A DNA stretch of 55,111 nt from Chitinophagaceae bacterium (GTDB lineage Bacteria; Bacteroidota; Bacteroidia; Chitinophagales; Chitinophagaceae), in the NCBI GenBank assembly GCA_947375185.1, contig CANCEU010000013.1, positions 1 to 55,111 of the forward strand, read 5' to 3'. This document shows positions 1 through 8,751 of this stretch, piece after piece (position 1 is the first letter of the stretch; every line of letters starts with the position of its first letter). Under the pieces are notes generated by a model. The model had not been told where the DNA came from. It made no database searches and was given only the letters and a program-made list of their open reading frames with translations. Made by a program: the position numbers and the translations under genes.

Positions 1-3000
1 GTTTGATATGGAATTGAACCTGCAACTCCACCATCTATATTTGTTGCAGTAGTTGCAGTACCAGATAAAGTACCAATTAAGTTTGTTGAAGTTAAACTAG
101 ACAAACCTGTAACTGAAGTTATTGTTCCTCCTAAAGTTAAAGTTGTAGCTCCTAAAGTTGTTGTACTGTTTGCTAATTTATTATTGGCAATTGCAGTTCC
201 ACTCCATGTAGCACCAGTAATGTTTCCTGTAACATTTAAATCACCAGTGATATTTGAATTACCAATAAAGTTGGACGTACCCCCCACTTCTAAAGTATAT
301 CCATTGTCGGCATAAGTGCCGCCATGCTGAATAGTAACATCCCCACTAGGCCACATTCTTGTTGATTCTATTGTATTATTAGGATAAAATTGAATTGACT
401 TCCAGGTATCATCTGACGAAATTTTACCTTGAGTAGTACCATTACCTAATACTAAATCTTGGAAAGTAAACGTTTTACCGGCAGCAGCTAAGCTACCAAC
501 TGAAGTTATATTAGGTGAACCAGTCCATGTACTCAAAGCAGTATTTTCAACGTTATCTAATCCTAAATTAGTTTTGGCTCCCAATACTGTTGTTGCACTT
601 GTTCCTCCATTTGCAATTGCAATTGTAGTTCCACTCCATGTTCCAGCAGTGATGGTACCAACTTTAGTAATATCAGTTCCAATTAATTTAGAAGCTGCAA
701 TACTACCAGCTAATTTTGCATTGGTAATACTACCATCTGAAACACCCGCTGCTGCAGTTTGCGCATCTACATATGTTTTAACAGCTTTTTGAGTTGGAAA
801 TAAAACATCACTTGGATTGGTATTTCCTAAATCTGAAGCAAAACTTTTATTCACTGAAGGCTCACCACCTAAATTGCTTAATGCTGCTGTTGCGCTTGTT
901 GCACCCGTACCTCCATTTGCAATAGCAATAGTTGTAGCACTCCACACGCCACTAGTTATTGTACCAACACTAGTTAAGCTTGAACTAGTTACATTACTTG
1001 CAAGCGTCGTTCCTGTCAAAGTATTTGAATTCGCTGCAATAGTAATATCTGCACTACCATCAAATGCAACTCCATTAATATTTTTTGTAGCTGCTAATTT
1101 TGTAGCAGTACTTGCGTTACCAGTTACATTGCCTATTAAGTTTCCTGAAACATCGCCAGTTAACGGACCAGTGAATCCAGTTGCGCTTATAGTTCCACTA
1201 GTTACTACACTAGTTACACTCGAATTACCAAGTTGAATTTGATTGCTTGCATTAACGATTGCACCATTACCAATTGCAGTCGCATTGCTTAAATTATTTG
1301 AAGAGACATCTGCGCCAAATCCGATAGCAGTATTATTAGCACCTGTTGTATTAGTAGTTAATGCCCCTGCTCCAATTGCTATATTGTTTGCACCAGTAGT
1401 AGTATTGCCTAATGCTTGCCTACCCACTGCCACGTTATAAGAACCAGATGTATTTCCCACCAATGCAGAAGATCCTAATGCAGTATTATAACCACCACCC
1501 ACATTACTATATAATGCAGATAAACCTACACCGGTATTTTCAGTGCCAGTTGTGTTATTGTGCAACGCATCTTTACCAAAAGCTGCGTTATAAATGCCCG
1601 TTGTATTTAAACCAAGTGCTGCACCACCAAATGCAGCATTTGAATAACCAGTTGTGTTACTAGCAAGTGAAGAAGCACCAAAAACTGTGTTAGATGATAA
1701 TTGTCCGTTACCTAAGCCAGCAGTAATTCCATTGATAGTAACATCTTTATTAAATGTCGAAGTATTACTAAATGTTTTTGCACCAGCAATTGTTTGTGCT
1801 GTAGTCAAGTCAACAAAATTTTGGGTTGTTGAACCTGTACCCCCATGTGCAATATCAATTGTAGAAGCACTCCACACACCACTTGTTATTGTACCAACAC
1901 TCGTTAAGCTTGAATTCACAACATTACTTGCAAGCGTCGTTCCTGTTAAGGTATTAGATGCGGCTGCAATAGTAATGTCTGCACTACCATCAAATGCAAC
2001 TCCATTAATATTTTTTGTGGCTGCTAATTTTGTAGCAGTACTTGCATTACCAGTTACATTGCCTGTTACATTACCTGTTAACGGACCAGTGAATCCAGTT
2101 GCGCTTATAGTTCCACTAGTTACTACACTAGTTACACTCGAATTACCAAGTTGAATTTGATTGCTTGTATTAACGATTGCACCATTACCAATTGCTGTCG
2201 CATTCGTTAAAGCTGATGAGCCAACATCTGCACCATTACCTACTGCAGTATTATTTGAACCATTTATATTTGAATAAAGCGATCTATTACCTAATGCTGT
2301 ATTATAATTTCCTGTTGTATTTGTATAAAGCGATGTATTACCTAAGGCGGCGTTTTGATAGCCACTAATATTTGCTGCAAGAGAATTTGAACCTACAGCA
2401 GTATTATAGCCTCCATTTTGAGACGCAGTTAAGGCATACACACCCACAGCTACGTTTGCATCAGCATTATTATTTGCACTTAAAGCATAACTTCCTATCG
2501 CTGTGTTATAATTAGAAAATGTATTTACCTTTAAAGCCTCGAAGCCTATTGCAACAGTATTATTACCTGTTGTATTGTTAAGCATTGCCGTTTTTCCTAA
2601 AACTGCATTGCTAGCTTGAGCTCCAGTACCTAATCCAACAGTTAAACCATTAATGTTTACATCTGAATTAAATGCAATTTGATTGCTAAAAGTTTTTGCA
2701 CCAGCAATTGTCTGCGCTGTTGTAAGATCAACAAAATTCTTTGTAGTAGAACCTGTACCACCATGAGCAATATCAATAGTTGTACCATTCCATACACCAC
2801 TCGTAATTGTTCCAATAGTAGTTAAAGAACTAGAACCCGCTAATGGTGAAGCACCGATTGAATTATATGAAATTGTTTTTGCAGCTGCGCCATCAAAGCT
2901 TGCACCCGCAGTTGCTCCTGTTCCACTTGCATCAAAAGTTAATGCATTAGCTGCAGCTGACGCAATTGTAATATTAGAAGAACCATCAAACTGAACTCCA

Positions 3001-4178
3001 TTGATTGTTACCGGCGTTGCAATTTTAGTAGCAGTTGCTGCATTACCTGAAATATCTCCGTTTACTTTTGAACCACTCACCGAAACTATTTTTGCGTCTG
3101 TAACATTTGCATCAGCAATTTTTGCAGTTGTAATTGCATTTGCTGTAATTGTCGGACTCGCTGCTGTTCCTGTTAAATCACCTGCTAATTGTATTTTACC
3201 TTTTGTACTTGCATTTGCATCAGCAATAGTTGCGCCTGCAACTTGCGTATCCACATATGCCTTTACTGCTTTTGCTGAAGTATATTTTGTATCAGAAGCT
3301 CCATCTGCGGAAACATCTACCGATTTATTTGCAACATTTTCTTTTAAAGCCAATGCAGTAGCTACATCAGTTGTGTTTGCTTTTGATGCCAGCGCTGTAT
3401 TTACATTTGCTGTAGATGCTTTTAATCCTAGTTGTGTATAAATGGCAGTACTATCAAATGTTTTTGAAGCCAATTGTGTCGGGGTAACATATTTTGTAAT
3501 ACTATCCGCTACATTTAATTTTCCCGCAATGGCTGCATTCACAGGAGCAATATCAAATGACTTAGAAGCCAATTGAGTTGGGGTAACATATTTTGTAATA
3601 CTATCTGCAACATTTAATTTGCTCACTCCCAATGCAGTTACATTTTGCACTTTTGCATAGGGTAACAACATTTTAGCAGTATCTGTTAAATTTATTTTTG
3701 AATCAATGCCTGCTACCGATCCTGCATACATAGCATAGGGTACAGCACCAAATGGACTTGTTCCTAAGTCAACTAAATCTTTTGTATAATCCCATGTTGT
3801 TTGCGAAATTATAGGAGCGATTGCCACTTTTATATTTAAATAGAAAGGGCCTTTTGACCAATCTATGCCTTGCAAATTTAATGCAGTACCCGCAAGACGA
3901 GTACCTGTACCAATGCTGATACTAAAAATACCTGACGCGTCGGTAGTGGCATTAAAAGATTCACGCAACACAACCGTCCCTGTGGCGGTTGATTGAATCA
4001 AACTAGTTTCAACTACAATATTTCTATCCTTGGCTGGATTGGAGTAACCATCTCTGGCAACTGCTTGGAAAAATATTCCAGTACCTGGCACTTGAGCAAA
4101 TAATTGATCACTCGCTAATGACAGCAGTAACAAACTCATTGCAACAACAAATCGCTTCAAATTAATTGGCTTCCTCAT
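1..4178 (-). CDS. Giant repetitive fibre/adhesin-like exported protein, 3' end beyond the window
   Basis: One uninterrupted minus-strand frame runs from an ATG at 4178 to the left edge, giving about 1392 visible residues and no stop. Residues 1-28 form a signal peptide (hydrophobic core, then LFA before QVPG). The next ~130 residues resemble the N-terminal domain common in long Bacteroidota surface proteins (FFQAVARDGYSNP, then GIFSISIGTG). Beyond that come low-complexity repeats rich in Thr, Ser, Asn, Gly and Ala: coil-like blocks (LNVADSITKYVTPTQLASK, twice), tail-fibre-like blocks (INGVxFDGSxxI, SLTSVGTITSGVW, HGGTG) and YadA-head-like blocks (NTAVGxxAL..N.TG). Such proteins often end in an S74 intramolecular chaperone or a sorting domain, which cannot be seen here. 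It is the last gene of a co-oriented surface cluster, 22 bp after the preceding stop. Likely a trimeric surface fibre or adhesin; ligand unknown. Confidence 0.85.
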   Translation of the reverse strand, partial: MRKPINLKRFVVAMSLLLLSLASDQLFAQVPGTGIFFQAVARDGYSNPAKDRNIVVETSLIQSTATGTVVLRESFNATTDASGIFSISIGTGTRLAGTALNLQGIDWSKGPFYLNIKVAIAPIISQTTWDYTKDLVDLGTSPFGAVPYAMYAGSVAGIDSKINLTDTAKMLLPYAKVQNVTALGVSKLNVADSITKYVTPTQLASKSFDIAPVNAAIAGKLNVADSITKYVTPTQLASKTFDSTAIYTQLGLKASTANVNTALASKANTTDVATALALKENVANKSVDVSADGASDTKYTSAKAVKAYVDTQVAGATIADANASTKGKIQLAGDLTGTAASPTITANAITTAKIADANVTDAKIVSVSGSKVNGDISGNAATATKIATPVTINGVQFDGSSNITIASAAANALTFDASGTGATAGASFDGAAAKTISYNSIGASPLAGSSSLTTIGTITSGVWNGTTIDIAHGGTGSTTKNFVDLTTAQTIAGAKTFSNQIAFNSDVNINGLTVGLGTGAQASNAVLGKTAMLNNTTGNNTVAIGFEALKVNTFSNYNTAIGSYALSANNNADANVAVGVYALTASQNGGYNTAVGSNSLAANISGYQNAALGNTSLYTNTTGNYNTALGNRSLYSNINGSNNTAVGNGADVGSSALTNATAIGNGAIVNTSNQIQLGNSSVTSVVTSGTISATGFTGPLTGNVTGNVTGNASTATKLAATKNINGVAFDGSADITIAAASNTLTGTTLASNVVNSSLTSVGTITSGVWSASTIDIAHGGTGSTTQNFVDLTTAQTIAGAKTFSNTSTFNKDVTINGITAGLGNGQLSSNTVFGASSLASNTTGYSNAAFGGAALGLNTTGIYNAAFGKDALHNNTTGTENTGVGLSALYSNVGGGYNTALGSSALVGNTSGSYNVAVGRQALGNTTTGANNIAIGAGALTTNTTGANNTAIGFGADVSSNNLSNATAIGNGAIVNASNQIQLGNSSVTSVVTSGTISATGFTGPLTGDVSGNLIGNVTGNASTATKLAATKNINGVAFDGSADITIAANSNTLTGTTLASNVTSSSLTSVGTITSGVWSATTIAIANGGTGATSATAALSNLGGEPSVNKSFASDLGNTNPSDVLFPTQKAVKTYVDAQTAAAGVSDGSITNAKLAGSIAASKLIGTDITKVGTITAGTWSGTTIAIANGGTSATTVLGAKTNLGLDNVENTALSTWTGSPNITSVGSLAAAGKTFTFQDLVLGNGTTQGKISSDDTWKSIQFYPNNTIESTRMWPSGDVTIQHGGTYADNGYTLEVGGTSNFIGNSNITGDLNVTGNITGATWSGTAIANNKLANSTTTLGATTLTLGGTITSVTGLSSLTSTNLIGTLSGTATTATNIDGGVAGSIPYQ
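934..1286 (-). repeat. Long in-frame direct repeat, copy A (inside the fibre gene)
   Basis: This block is nearly identical in sequence to 1861-2204, with scattered substitutions and one 9-bp (three-codon) length difference near 1138-1165. It encodes the same module in both places: the YadA-like exit (NATAIGNGAIVN, NQIQLGNSSVTSVV), a GxLTGxVTGN stretch, KNINGVAFDGSADITIAA and a TSVGTITSGVWSA segment. It shows recent internal duplication or homogenisation within the gene. Confidence 0.85.
1861..2204 (-). repeat. Long in-frame direct repeat, copy B (inside the fibre gene)
   Basis: Partner of 934-1286. The start-to-start distance is about 927 bp, a multiple of three, so recombination between the copies would remove or add about 309 residues without breaking the frame. 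The intervening DNA (about 1290-1860) encodes a run of YadA-head-like NxAxGxxAL repeats. Confidence 0.85.
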
Positions 4179-4200
4179 ACTCTTATTGTTCTTAATGTTT

Positions 4201-4704
4201 CTAATTCGCTTTAATAAACTTAATTGCATCGACAAAATTGTTAGACTCAATTTTCAACACATAACTACCTGGAGTTAATCCACTTAAATCCATAATTAAA
4301 CCCTGAAACAAATTATAACCTGTCTCTTTCTTTGTATTAATAATGGCCCCATCTGTACTCCAAATACTTAAATTAAATATTTCATTTAATGGCGGCGCAT
4401 TAACAAACTTCACATTCGTTGCACTATTCACCGGATTGGGAAATAATTTAATTCCCAAACTATTAAACTTCATCGTCACTTCACAATTCAAGGCAAATTC
4501 TCCTGTATTTCTATTCCCCTTTAAAACCGCGACTCCATTTTGTACATCTAAGCAGGCAGCAGTACTTTTAAAATTGAGTGCAGATATAGAACTTGTTGTT
4601 CCACCTATATTACCAATACTGCTCATCACAAATACTGGTGATTGGGCATTTAATTGCACTAAACAAAACAAGTAAATAATCAATAGTCCAAATTTCACTT
4701 TCAT
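4201..4704 (-). CDS. Small secreted protein with a type IX secretion (type A) C-terminal sorting domain
   Basis: 167 residues. Residues 1-20 form a signal peptide ending LNA before QSP. The last ~85 residues match the type A sorting domain: LGIKLFPNPVNSATN, a beta-sandwich with a mid-domain DLSGLTPGSYVLKI and a C-terminal FIKAN. By family knowledge this domain directs passage through the type IX outer-membrane translocon and, usually, surface attachment. The ~80-residue stretch before it is short and Ser/Asn/Gly-rich with two Cys and has no recognised fold, so cargo function is unknown. It lies 30 bp after the lipoprotein gene and 22 bp before the fibre gene, so co-expression is likely. The porT-like gene at 46365 supplies part of the matching export machine. 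Confidence 0.8.
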   Translation of the reverse strand: MKVKFGLLIIYLFCLVQLNAQSPVFVMSSIGNIGGTTSSISALNFKSTAACLDVQNGVAVLKGNRNTGEFALNCEVTMKFNSLGIKLFPNPVNSATNVKFVNAPPLNEIFNLSIWSTDGAIINTKKETGYNLFQGLIMDLSGLTPGSYVLKIESNNFVDAIKFIKAN

Positions 4705-4734
4705 CTCTTTTAATTCAAATTTTAAAAATAACAG

Positions 4735-5172
4735 CTATCTAGCTGTGTAGAATTTTTTATACGTAGTTCCGCTAATCACAAATGATAGCACTAAATTTTT
4801 TGATCCCATCGATTCAACCTGATAATTATAACTAACTGGATTTCCACTTGCCGTTTTTCCTGTAATACTGATACTTAAATGGCCTCCTGTATTAGCAACA
4901 CTATATTTACCCGTAATTCCATCAGAATCAATGGTGGATCTATCTTCTAAAAAATTAATGAAATAAGTTGACTGACCAATATAAGATCGGGTAGTTACGT
5001 TGGCCCCTACAATTGACTGAGCGTAGTCTAAGTACCATGTTTTTTCTTGTAGCATGTTGTAACTCAACTCTACTTGAGCACTTGCAGCATCCTTACTACA
5101 TGATGCACTTACAAGCGAAATGGAAACCGAGAATAATAGTATGTATAAAATATGTTTAATGCTATTTTTCAT
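4735..5172 (-). CDS. Putative lipoprotein, possibly lipocalin-like
   Basis: 145 residues. A hydrophobic N-terminus ends SLVSAS before Cys25, consistent with a relaxed Bacteroidota lipobox; the charged SKD after the Cys resembles surface-export signals in this phylum. The mature part begins with a predicted helix and then WYLDYAQSIV and alternating strands (YFINFLEDRST, GKYSVANTGGHLSISI, NLVLSFVISG), the pattern of small lipocalin-like domains often found in Bacteroidota lipoproteins. The family is not firmly recognised and no catalytic motif is seen. It lies 21 bp downstream of the beta-barrel gene and 30 bp upstream of the sorting-domain protein, apparently in the same transcript. Confidence 0.7.
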   Translation of the reverse strand: MKNSIKHILYILLFSVSISLVSASCSKDAASAQVELSYNMLQEKTWYLDYAQSIVGANVTTRSYIGQSTYFINFLEDRSTIDSDGITGKYSVANTGGHLSISITGKTASGNPVSYNYQVESMGSKNLVLSFVISGTTYKKFYTAR

Positions 5173-5193
5173 TTTTTGTTCTTTAATAATTTT

Positions 5194-6021
5194 TTAAAAT
5201 AAGTCTTTAACTTTTACCATCATACCAAATTCAAAACTGCTTAAGCTTGTTGAAATTGGCGAATTCGTAAGTGAACTTAAACTATGGTGATAATGAAAAA
5301 ATAAATTATAGTTGGAGCGATTGTAAAACTCAAGTCCGATATCACCCTTAAAAAATATTTTTTTGTATGTATCACCTACTTGGTTATCGGTACTTACACC
5401 ACCAACATTTATATCTACACTTGGACCCGCAATTGCATACAACTGATATCTAACTCGATCTCCTATTGGTATTAATTTTTTATAATGTGCAGCAACATTC
5501 ATCAACAATAAATTATCCTCTGCTTTAAATGAAGTATACTTACCCATGTATGGAGACAATTTATTGTAGGAAGTATATCCGACACCTGATGTTAATTTAT
5601 TTAAACTTACAGACACCGCGTAATCATGCAGCTGGCGGTATGATCCATCAATTCGAACACCTGCAAAAAATCCTGGCTTAAATAAATCGTTATTATTTTC
5701 AGAAATATTATAGTTAAAATTTGAGGTATAGCCTGCTGCCGAAACTGATTGCTTTGAGAAATTCACTCCAGTCATAACTGATAATGTTGTCTTTTGTGCA
5801 ACCTGAGATAAACTTTCCCCAATAGTTCCCTGACTTACCTTGGTAGCGTCGGTCACGATAGTAGCGGTTTTTGACTTTTTGGATTTCAGAGAAATGTTTG
5901 GCATACTCAACTTGAAGTTGAAGCGCCCCTTTTTAGCAACCGAATCCACTTTTTGTGCCTGTACATTTGCAACAAAACACATTAAAATAACATTTAATGT
6001 TAAAATTTTCAACTTTGACAT
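5194..6021 (-). CDS. Outer-membrane beta-barrel protein
   Basis: 275 residues with a signal peptide (residues 1-22, cut after VQA). A basic linker rich in Lys/Ser (about 30-55) precedes a C-terminal barrel of alternating amphipathic strands: TTLSVMTGVNFSK, PGFFAGVRIDGSYR, YAVSVSLNKLTSGVGY, YQLYAIAGPSVDI, KGDIGLEFYN and a final FEFGMMVKVKDLF. The terminal Phe is the usual barrel-assembly signal. It resembles small porin-family or PorT-like Bacteroidota barrels, but no precise family is claimed. It is the first gene of the tight group 6021-1 (gaps 21, 30 and 22 bp) and follows a palindrome-rich leader at 6030-6130. Role inferred: outer-membrane anchor or partner of the downstream surface proteins. 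Confidence 0.75.
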   Translation of the reverse strand: MSKLKILTLNVILMCFVANVQAQKVDSVAKKGRFNFKLSMPNISLKSKKSKTATIVTDATKVSQGTIGESLSQVAQKTTLSVMTGVNFSKQSVSAAGYTSNFNYNISENNNDLFKPGFFAGVRIDGSYRQLHDYAVSVSLNKLTSGVGYTSYNKLSPYMGKYTSFKAEDNLLLMNVAAHYKKLIPIGDRVRYQLYAIAGPSVDINVGGVSTDNQVGDTYKKIFFKGDIGLEFYNRSNYNLFFHYHHSLSSLTNSPISTSLSSFEFGMMVKVKDLF

Positions 6022-6029
6022 ATTCGAAA

Positions 6030-6130
6030 TACTTGTAATTTAAAAATGCGAAATACAAAACAGCCATATTGGCATAGTGAATTATAAAACGCGCAGGCGC
6101 GTAAGTTAGTCTCTAGACTAATTACAAGTA
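6030..6130 (-). promoter_or_regulatory. Nested inverted repeats ahead of the surface operon
   Basis: A perfect 11-bp inverted repeat (TACTTGTAATT at 6030-6040, AATTACAAGTA at 6120-6130) encloses three smaller palindromes: GCCA-TAT-TGGC at 6063-6073, ACGCGC-AG-GCGCGT at 6089-6102 and TTAGTCT-CT-AGACTAA at 6106-6121. In RNA the outer arms would close a multi-branched structure ending 8 nt before the barrel-protein start codon; the third hairpin overlaps the outer arm by two bases, so the two would compete. It could equally be a cluster of DNA operators. No clear TAnnTTTG element was found here. Confidence 0.4.
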
Positions 6131-6185
6131 GACAAATTGCGATTAAATATGTACAAGTTTGGGAAACTGAAACAAAAAACAGACT

Positions 6186-7373
6186 TTAATCGATACTGTT
6201 AAGGTATTCAGAGGGCGTAACGCCAATTTTTTGCTTAAAAGAATTAAAAAAACTGGTTCTAGATCCAAATCCAGCCTGTTTAGCCAAAGCATCTAATGTC
6301 AAAATTTCACCCGAACCATTACGAATTAAATCTATAACATGGGCAATTTTAAGGTCATTTTTCCATGTATTGAAGTTGATTTTAAGATGCTCGTTAAAAT
6401 AGTATGATAAATGATGTACAGGTATATCAGTATCTGCGGACATTACAGACAAGTTGAATTCAGGATTCAAATATGGTTTTTGTTCAATGTATCTTTCAAT
6501 TTTGAGCTTTAATAAATTAAGCTTTTCGGGAGAAATTTCAAAACTTCGTGTTTGCTTTTTAATGTCTTCGGCGATACCCAATTGCTCCTCCAGTAATTTA
6601 TTTTCTTTGGTTGCGATCGCATAATCTAACTGAGGAAGTCCGTATAAAATATTAGGAAAAAACAAAAGTGATAAATTCAATAAAAGCAACCCTCCAATGG
6701 TTGAATATAAAATAAAATCACCTTGTCTACTTTCAACTTTAAGTGTATCTATGTAAAAGGCAGAAAATGTAAAGAATAAAAATCCAAGATAAAGTATTGT
6801 TGATATAATTATAAAAAAGGTAAGCCATTTGAAAATTAATTTTGCTTGAATATTTATATAACGCTCATTCAATCCCCTTCTAAAAATCAATACCACACTA
6901 GCTATAACATAAACGATTGCTATAATAGGTCTGGATAAAAAACTAATTGAAGATGGCATAAACAAGTAATCGATATTCAAAAAATTATGTGCATCTTTTA
7001 TAACATTGGCCGCGTATAATAATTTATAATCCCAACTTTTAAAAACATAGGGCGTTATATTTATGAAAAATAAAACAGCAGGAATAAAATGTAAAAAATC
7101 TAATTTACTCAATCTAAAATCATCTTTCAATAACCCTCTAACATAAAAATAAAAAAGTGGGCCAAGCAATAAATATAAGGGGGTAAAATGAACTAGCATA
7201 ATTGCTATTAAAAACTTATTTCCTGAGTATATAGTAGCATAATGGGATAAAGAATAGGTATTATTTATTAATAGAAAAAAGAATAAGTAAATATTAGCCT
7301 TATTAGACTGCCTTAAATTAATAAGCAGTAAAAAAGTAACCACAAATCCAAAAATAGTAATTGATAACAACAT
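6186..7373 (-). CDS. Membrane-embedded AraC-family transcriptional regulator
   Basis: 395 residues. The N-terminal ~245 residues are strongly hydrophobic and make about seven membrane segments, followed by a charged helical linker (ATKENKLLEEQLGIAEDIKK) and a C-terminal AraC-type double helix-turn-helix. The last ~45 residues carry the family signature: LTLDALAKQAGFGSRTSFF, then FKQKIGVTPSEYL. This 7TM-HTH layout is common in Bacteroidota and suggests a sensor that reads a membrane or periplasmic signal and binds DNA from the inner membrane. Its stop lies 164 bp before the beta-barrel gene in the same direction, so that surface operon is the obvious candidate target. The ligand is unknown. 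Confidence 0.85.
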   Translation of the reverse strand: MLLSITIFGFVVTFLLLINLRQSNKANIYLFFFLLINNTYSLSHYATIYSGNKFLIAIMLVHFTPLYLLLGPLFYFYVRGLLKDDFRLSKLDFLHFIPAVLFFINITPYVFKSWDYKLLYAANVIKDAHNFLNIDYLFMPSSISFLSRPIIAIVYVIASVVLIFRRGLNERYINIQAKLIFKWLTFFIIISTILYLGFLFFTFSAFYIDTLKVESRQGDFILYSTIGGLLLLNLSLLFFPNILYGLPQLDYAIATKENKLLEEQLGIAEDIKKQTRSFEISPEKLNLLKLKIERYIEQKPYLNPEFNLSVMSADTDIPVHHLSYYFNEHLKINFNTWKNDLKIAHVIDLIRNGSGEILTLDALAKQAGFGSRTSFFNSFKQKIGVTPSEYLNSID

Positions 7374-7437
7374 ATGAAAAGGCTAATTATAAGTATTCAA
7401 GGCAAAGGTAATGTAGAATATTTTCATTTTAATCAGC

Positions 7438-7445
7438 TAATTTTG
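7438..7445 (+). promoter_or_regulatory. Possible -7 element (TAnnTTTG) of the lipid kinase gene
   Basis: TAATTTTG matches the Bacteroidota -7 consensus exactly and ends 5 bases before the ATG at 7451. If it is used, the transcript would start at or very near the start codon and be almost leaderless. No good TTG element is seen at the usual -33 spacing, so the call is weak. Confidence 0.3.
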
Positions 7446-7450
7446 ACATA

Positions 7451-8302
7451 ATGAACTTCTTTATAATTAACCCAAATGCAGGCACTAATTCACCTGCTCA
7501 TTTTAAAAAATTAATTAATTTAATTAAAGAAGATTTTAATTGTAGAATTTGGGAAACTACTGCCCCATTTGAAGCTTTTGCATTCGCACAAAAAGCAATT
7601 TCCGAAGGCGCTTCACGTATTATAGCAGTTGGGGGTGATGGTACAATAAATGAAATTGCTTCTGCATTAGTTGGAACCAATGTCACGCTTGGAATTATTC
7701 CTATTGGATCAGGAAATGGATTGGCTAGGCATTTGAAAATTCCATTGAATATAACCAAAGCTCATACATTAGCCTGTACTGGGAAATCCCAAAAAATGGA
7801 TGTTGGTCTTTTAAATGATAAATACTTTTTTTGCACCGCAGGTATTGGCTTTGACGCTACTGTAGCAAATGAATTTGCAAAAGGTAAAGGAAGAGGCCTT
7901 TTTAATTATGTTAAAGCAACTTTAAAAACAATACTACATTACCAACCAATCGAAATAGCCATCAATGATGGGGAAATTGAGCCCGTGTTTTCGTTAACAA
8001 TTGCGAATGCAAGTCAGTTTGGAAACAATGCGTATATCTCTCCCCTTTCTGATATACAAGATGGCTTATTAGAAGTAGTGAAAATTCATAAAATTGGATT
8101 ATTTCGTGCATTTTTTATTGCCATTAGATTGTTTAATGGCAATATCCATGAATCCAAAAAAGTCGAAATCATCGCTACCAAAACAATTCTAATAAAATAC
8201 AAATCGAAGGCTCCATTTCATTTGGATGGAGAATCTATCATGACGGAATCAGAAGCGCTAGCCATAAAGATTATCCCAAAAGCGCTTAATGTTATTTGCT
8301 AA
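7451..8302 (+). CDS. Diacylglycerol kinase family lipid kinase (YegS/BmrU-like)
   Basis: 283 residues, the family's usual length. The N-terminal catalytic domain opens with NFFIINPNAG and carries the nucleotide-binding signature VGGDGTINEIASAL (residues about 58-71), followed by LGIIPIGSGNGLARHL. The second domain contains the expected CTAGIGFDA motif and ends with FHLDGES. These enzymes transfer phosphate from ATP to diacylglycerol or other lipid alcohols on the cytoplasmic membrane face; the exact substrate cannot be told from sequence. It is transcribed divergently from the AraC-type regulator and precedes the complex I operon by 98 bp. Complete, with no missing key residue seen. Confidence 0.88.
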   Translation: MNFFIINPNAGTNSPAHFKKLINLIKEDFNCRIWETTAPFEAFAFAQKAISEGASRIIAVGGDGTINEIASALVGTNVTLGIIPIGSGNGLARHLKIPLNITKAHTLACTGKSQKMDVGLLNDKYFFCTAGIGFDATVANEFAKGKGRGLFNYVKATLKTILHYQPIEIAINDGEIEPVFSLTIANASQFGNNAYISPLSDIQDGLLEVVKIHKIGLFRAFFIAIRLFNGNIHESKKVEIIATKTILIKYKSKAPFHLDGESIMTESEALAIKIIPKALNVIC

Positions 8303-8315
8303 ATACAAATAACAT
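8289..8315 (+). terminator. AT-rich hairpin over the stop codon of the lipid kinase gene
   Basis: Perfect 10-bp arms (ATGTTATTTG at 8289-8298, CAAATAACAT at 8306-8315) around a 7-base loop that contains the stop codon. There is no clear U tract after it, so termination is uncertain; it may only attenuate read-through into the nuo operon. Confidence 0.3.
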
Positions 8316-8400
8316 ATCAAAATACACCGCTTTATTATTTTTTAAATCGAATAGAATAGCAATTTTATTCGTAATTTAGAAGACATATAATTAACAGCTT

Positions 8401-8751
8401 ATGGGCGCGATTTCCTTGATTGCATTGCTAATAGCTGCAATCGCATTTTCCGCAGGCGGAATTTTAGTAGGTAAATTATTAGTTAAAGGGAGCAAAAATC
8501 CACAAAAAGGACAGGCTTATGAATGTGGTATTCCAACCAACACTTCGCCTTGGCATCAATTTAATGTAGGGTATTATTTATTTGCCCTATTATTTTTAAT
8601 CTTTGATGTTGAGTTGGTTTTTCTATATCCATGGGCTGTTGTTGTAAAGAAAGTAGGTATCGTTGCATTGATTGAAATTATTGTATTCATATTTATTTTA
8701 TTCATGGGCTTTTTATACGCTCATAAAAAAGGTGCACTCAAATGGAGTTAA
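8401..8751 (+). CDS. nuoA: NADH-quinone oxidoreductase subunit A
   Basis: 116 residues with three membrane helices. The conserved loop after helix 1 is present ([37 protein letters not shown], read in parts), including the YECG motif and the FDVE acidic pair that lie near the quinone channel. It is a core membrane subunit of respiratory complex I, interacting with NuoH, NuoJ and NuoK. First gene of the 11-gene operon 8401-18384; its last 10 bases overlap nuoB, which suggests translational coupling. The upstream 98 bp shows no confident promoter. Confidence 0.95.
   Translation: MGAISLIALLIAAIAFSAGGILVGKLLVKGSKNPQKGQAYECGIPTNTSPWHQFNVGYYLFALLFLIFDVELVFLYPWAVVVKKVGIVALIEIIVFIFILFMGFLYAHKKGALKWS

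Noticed and set aside
934..2204. CRISPR array or tandem mobile element in the repeat-rich left end
   Set aside because: The repeats are long, in frame and coding, with no short conserved repeats or uniform spacers and no transposase.
574..3441. Several plus-strand reading frames of 60-170 codons over the left end
   Set aside because: They mirror the repetitive minus-strand fibre gene, have Val/Ala/Pro-rich translations with no domain, and the minus frame reads without a stop from 4178 to the edge.
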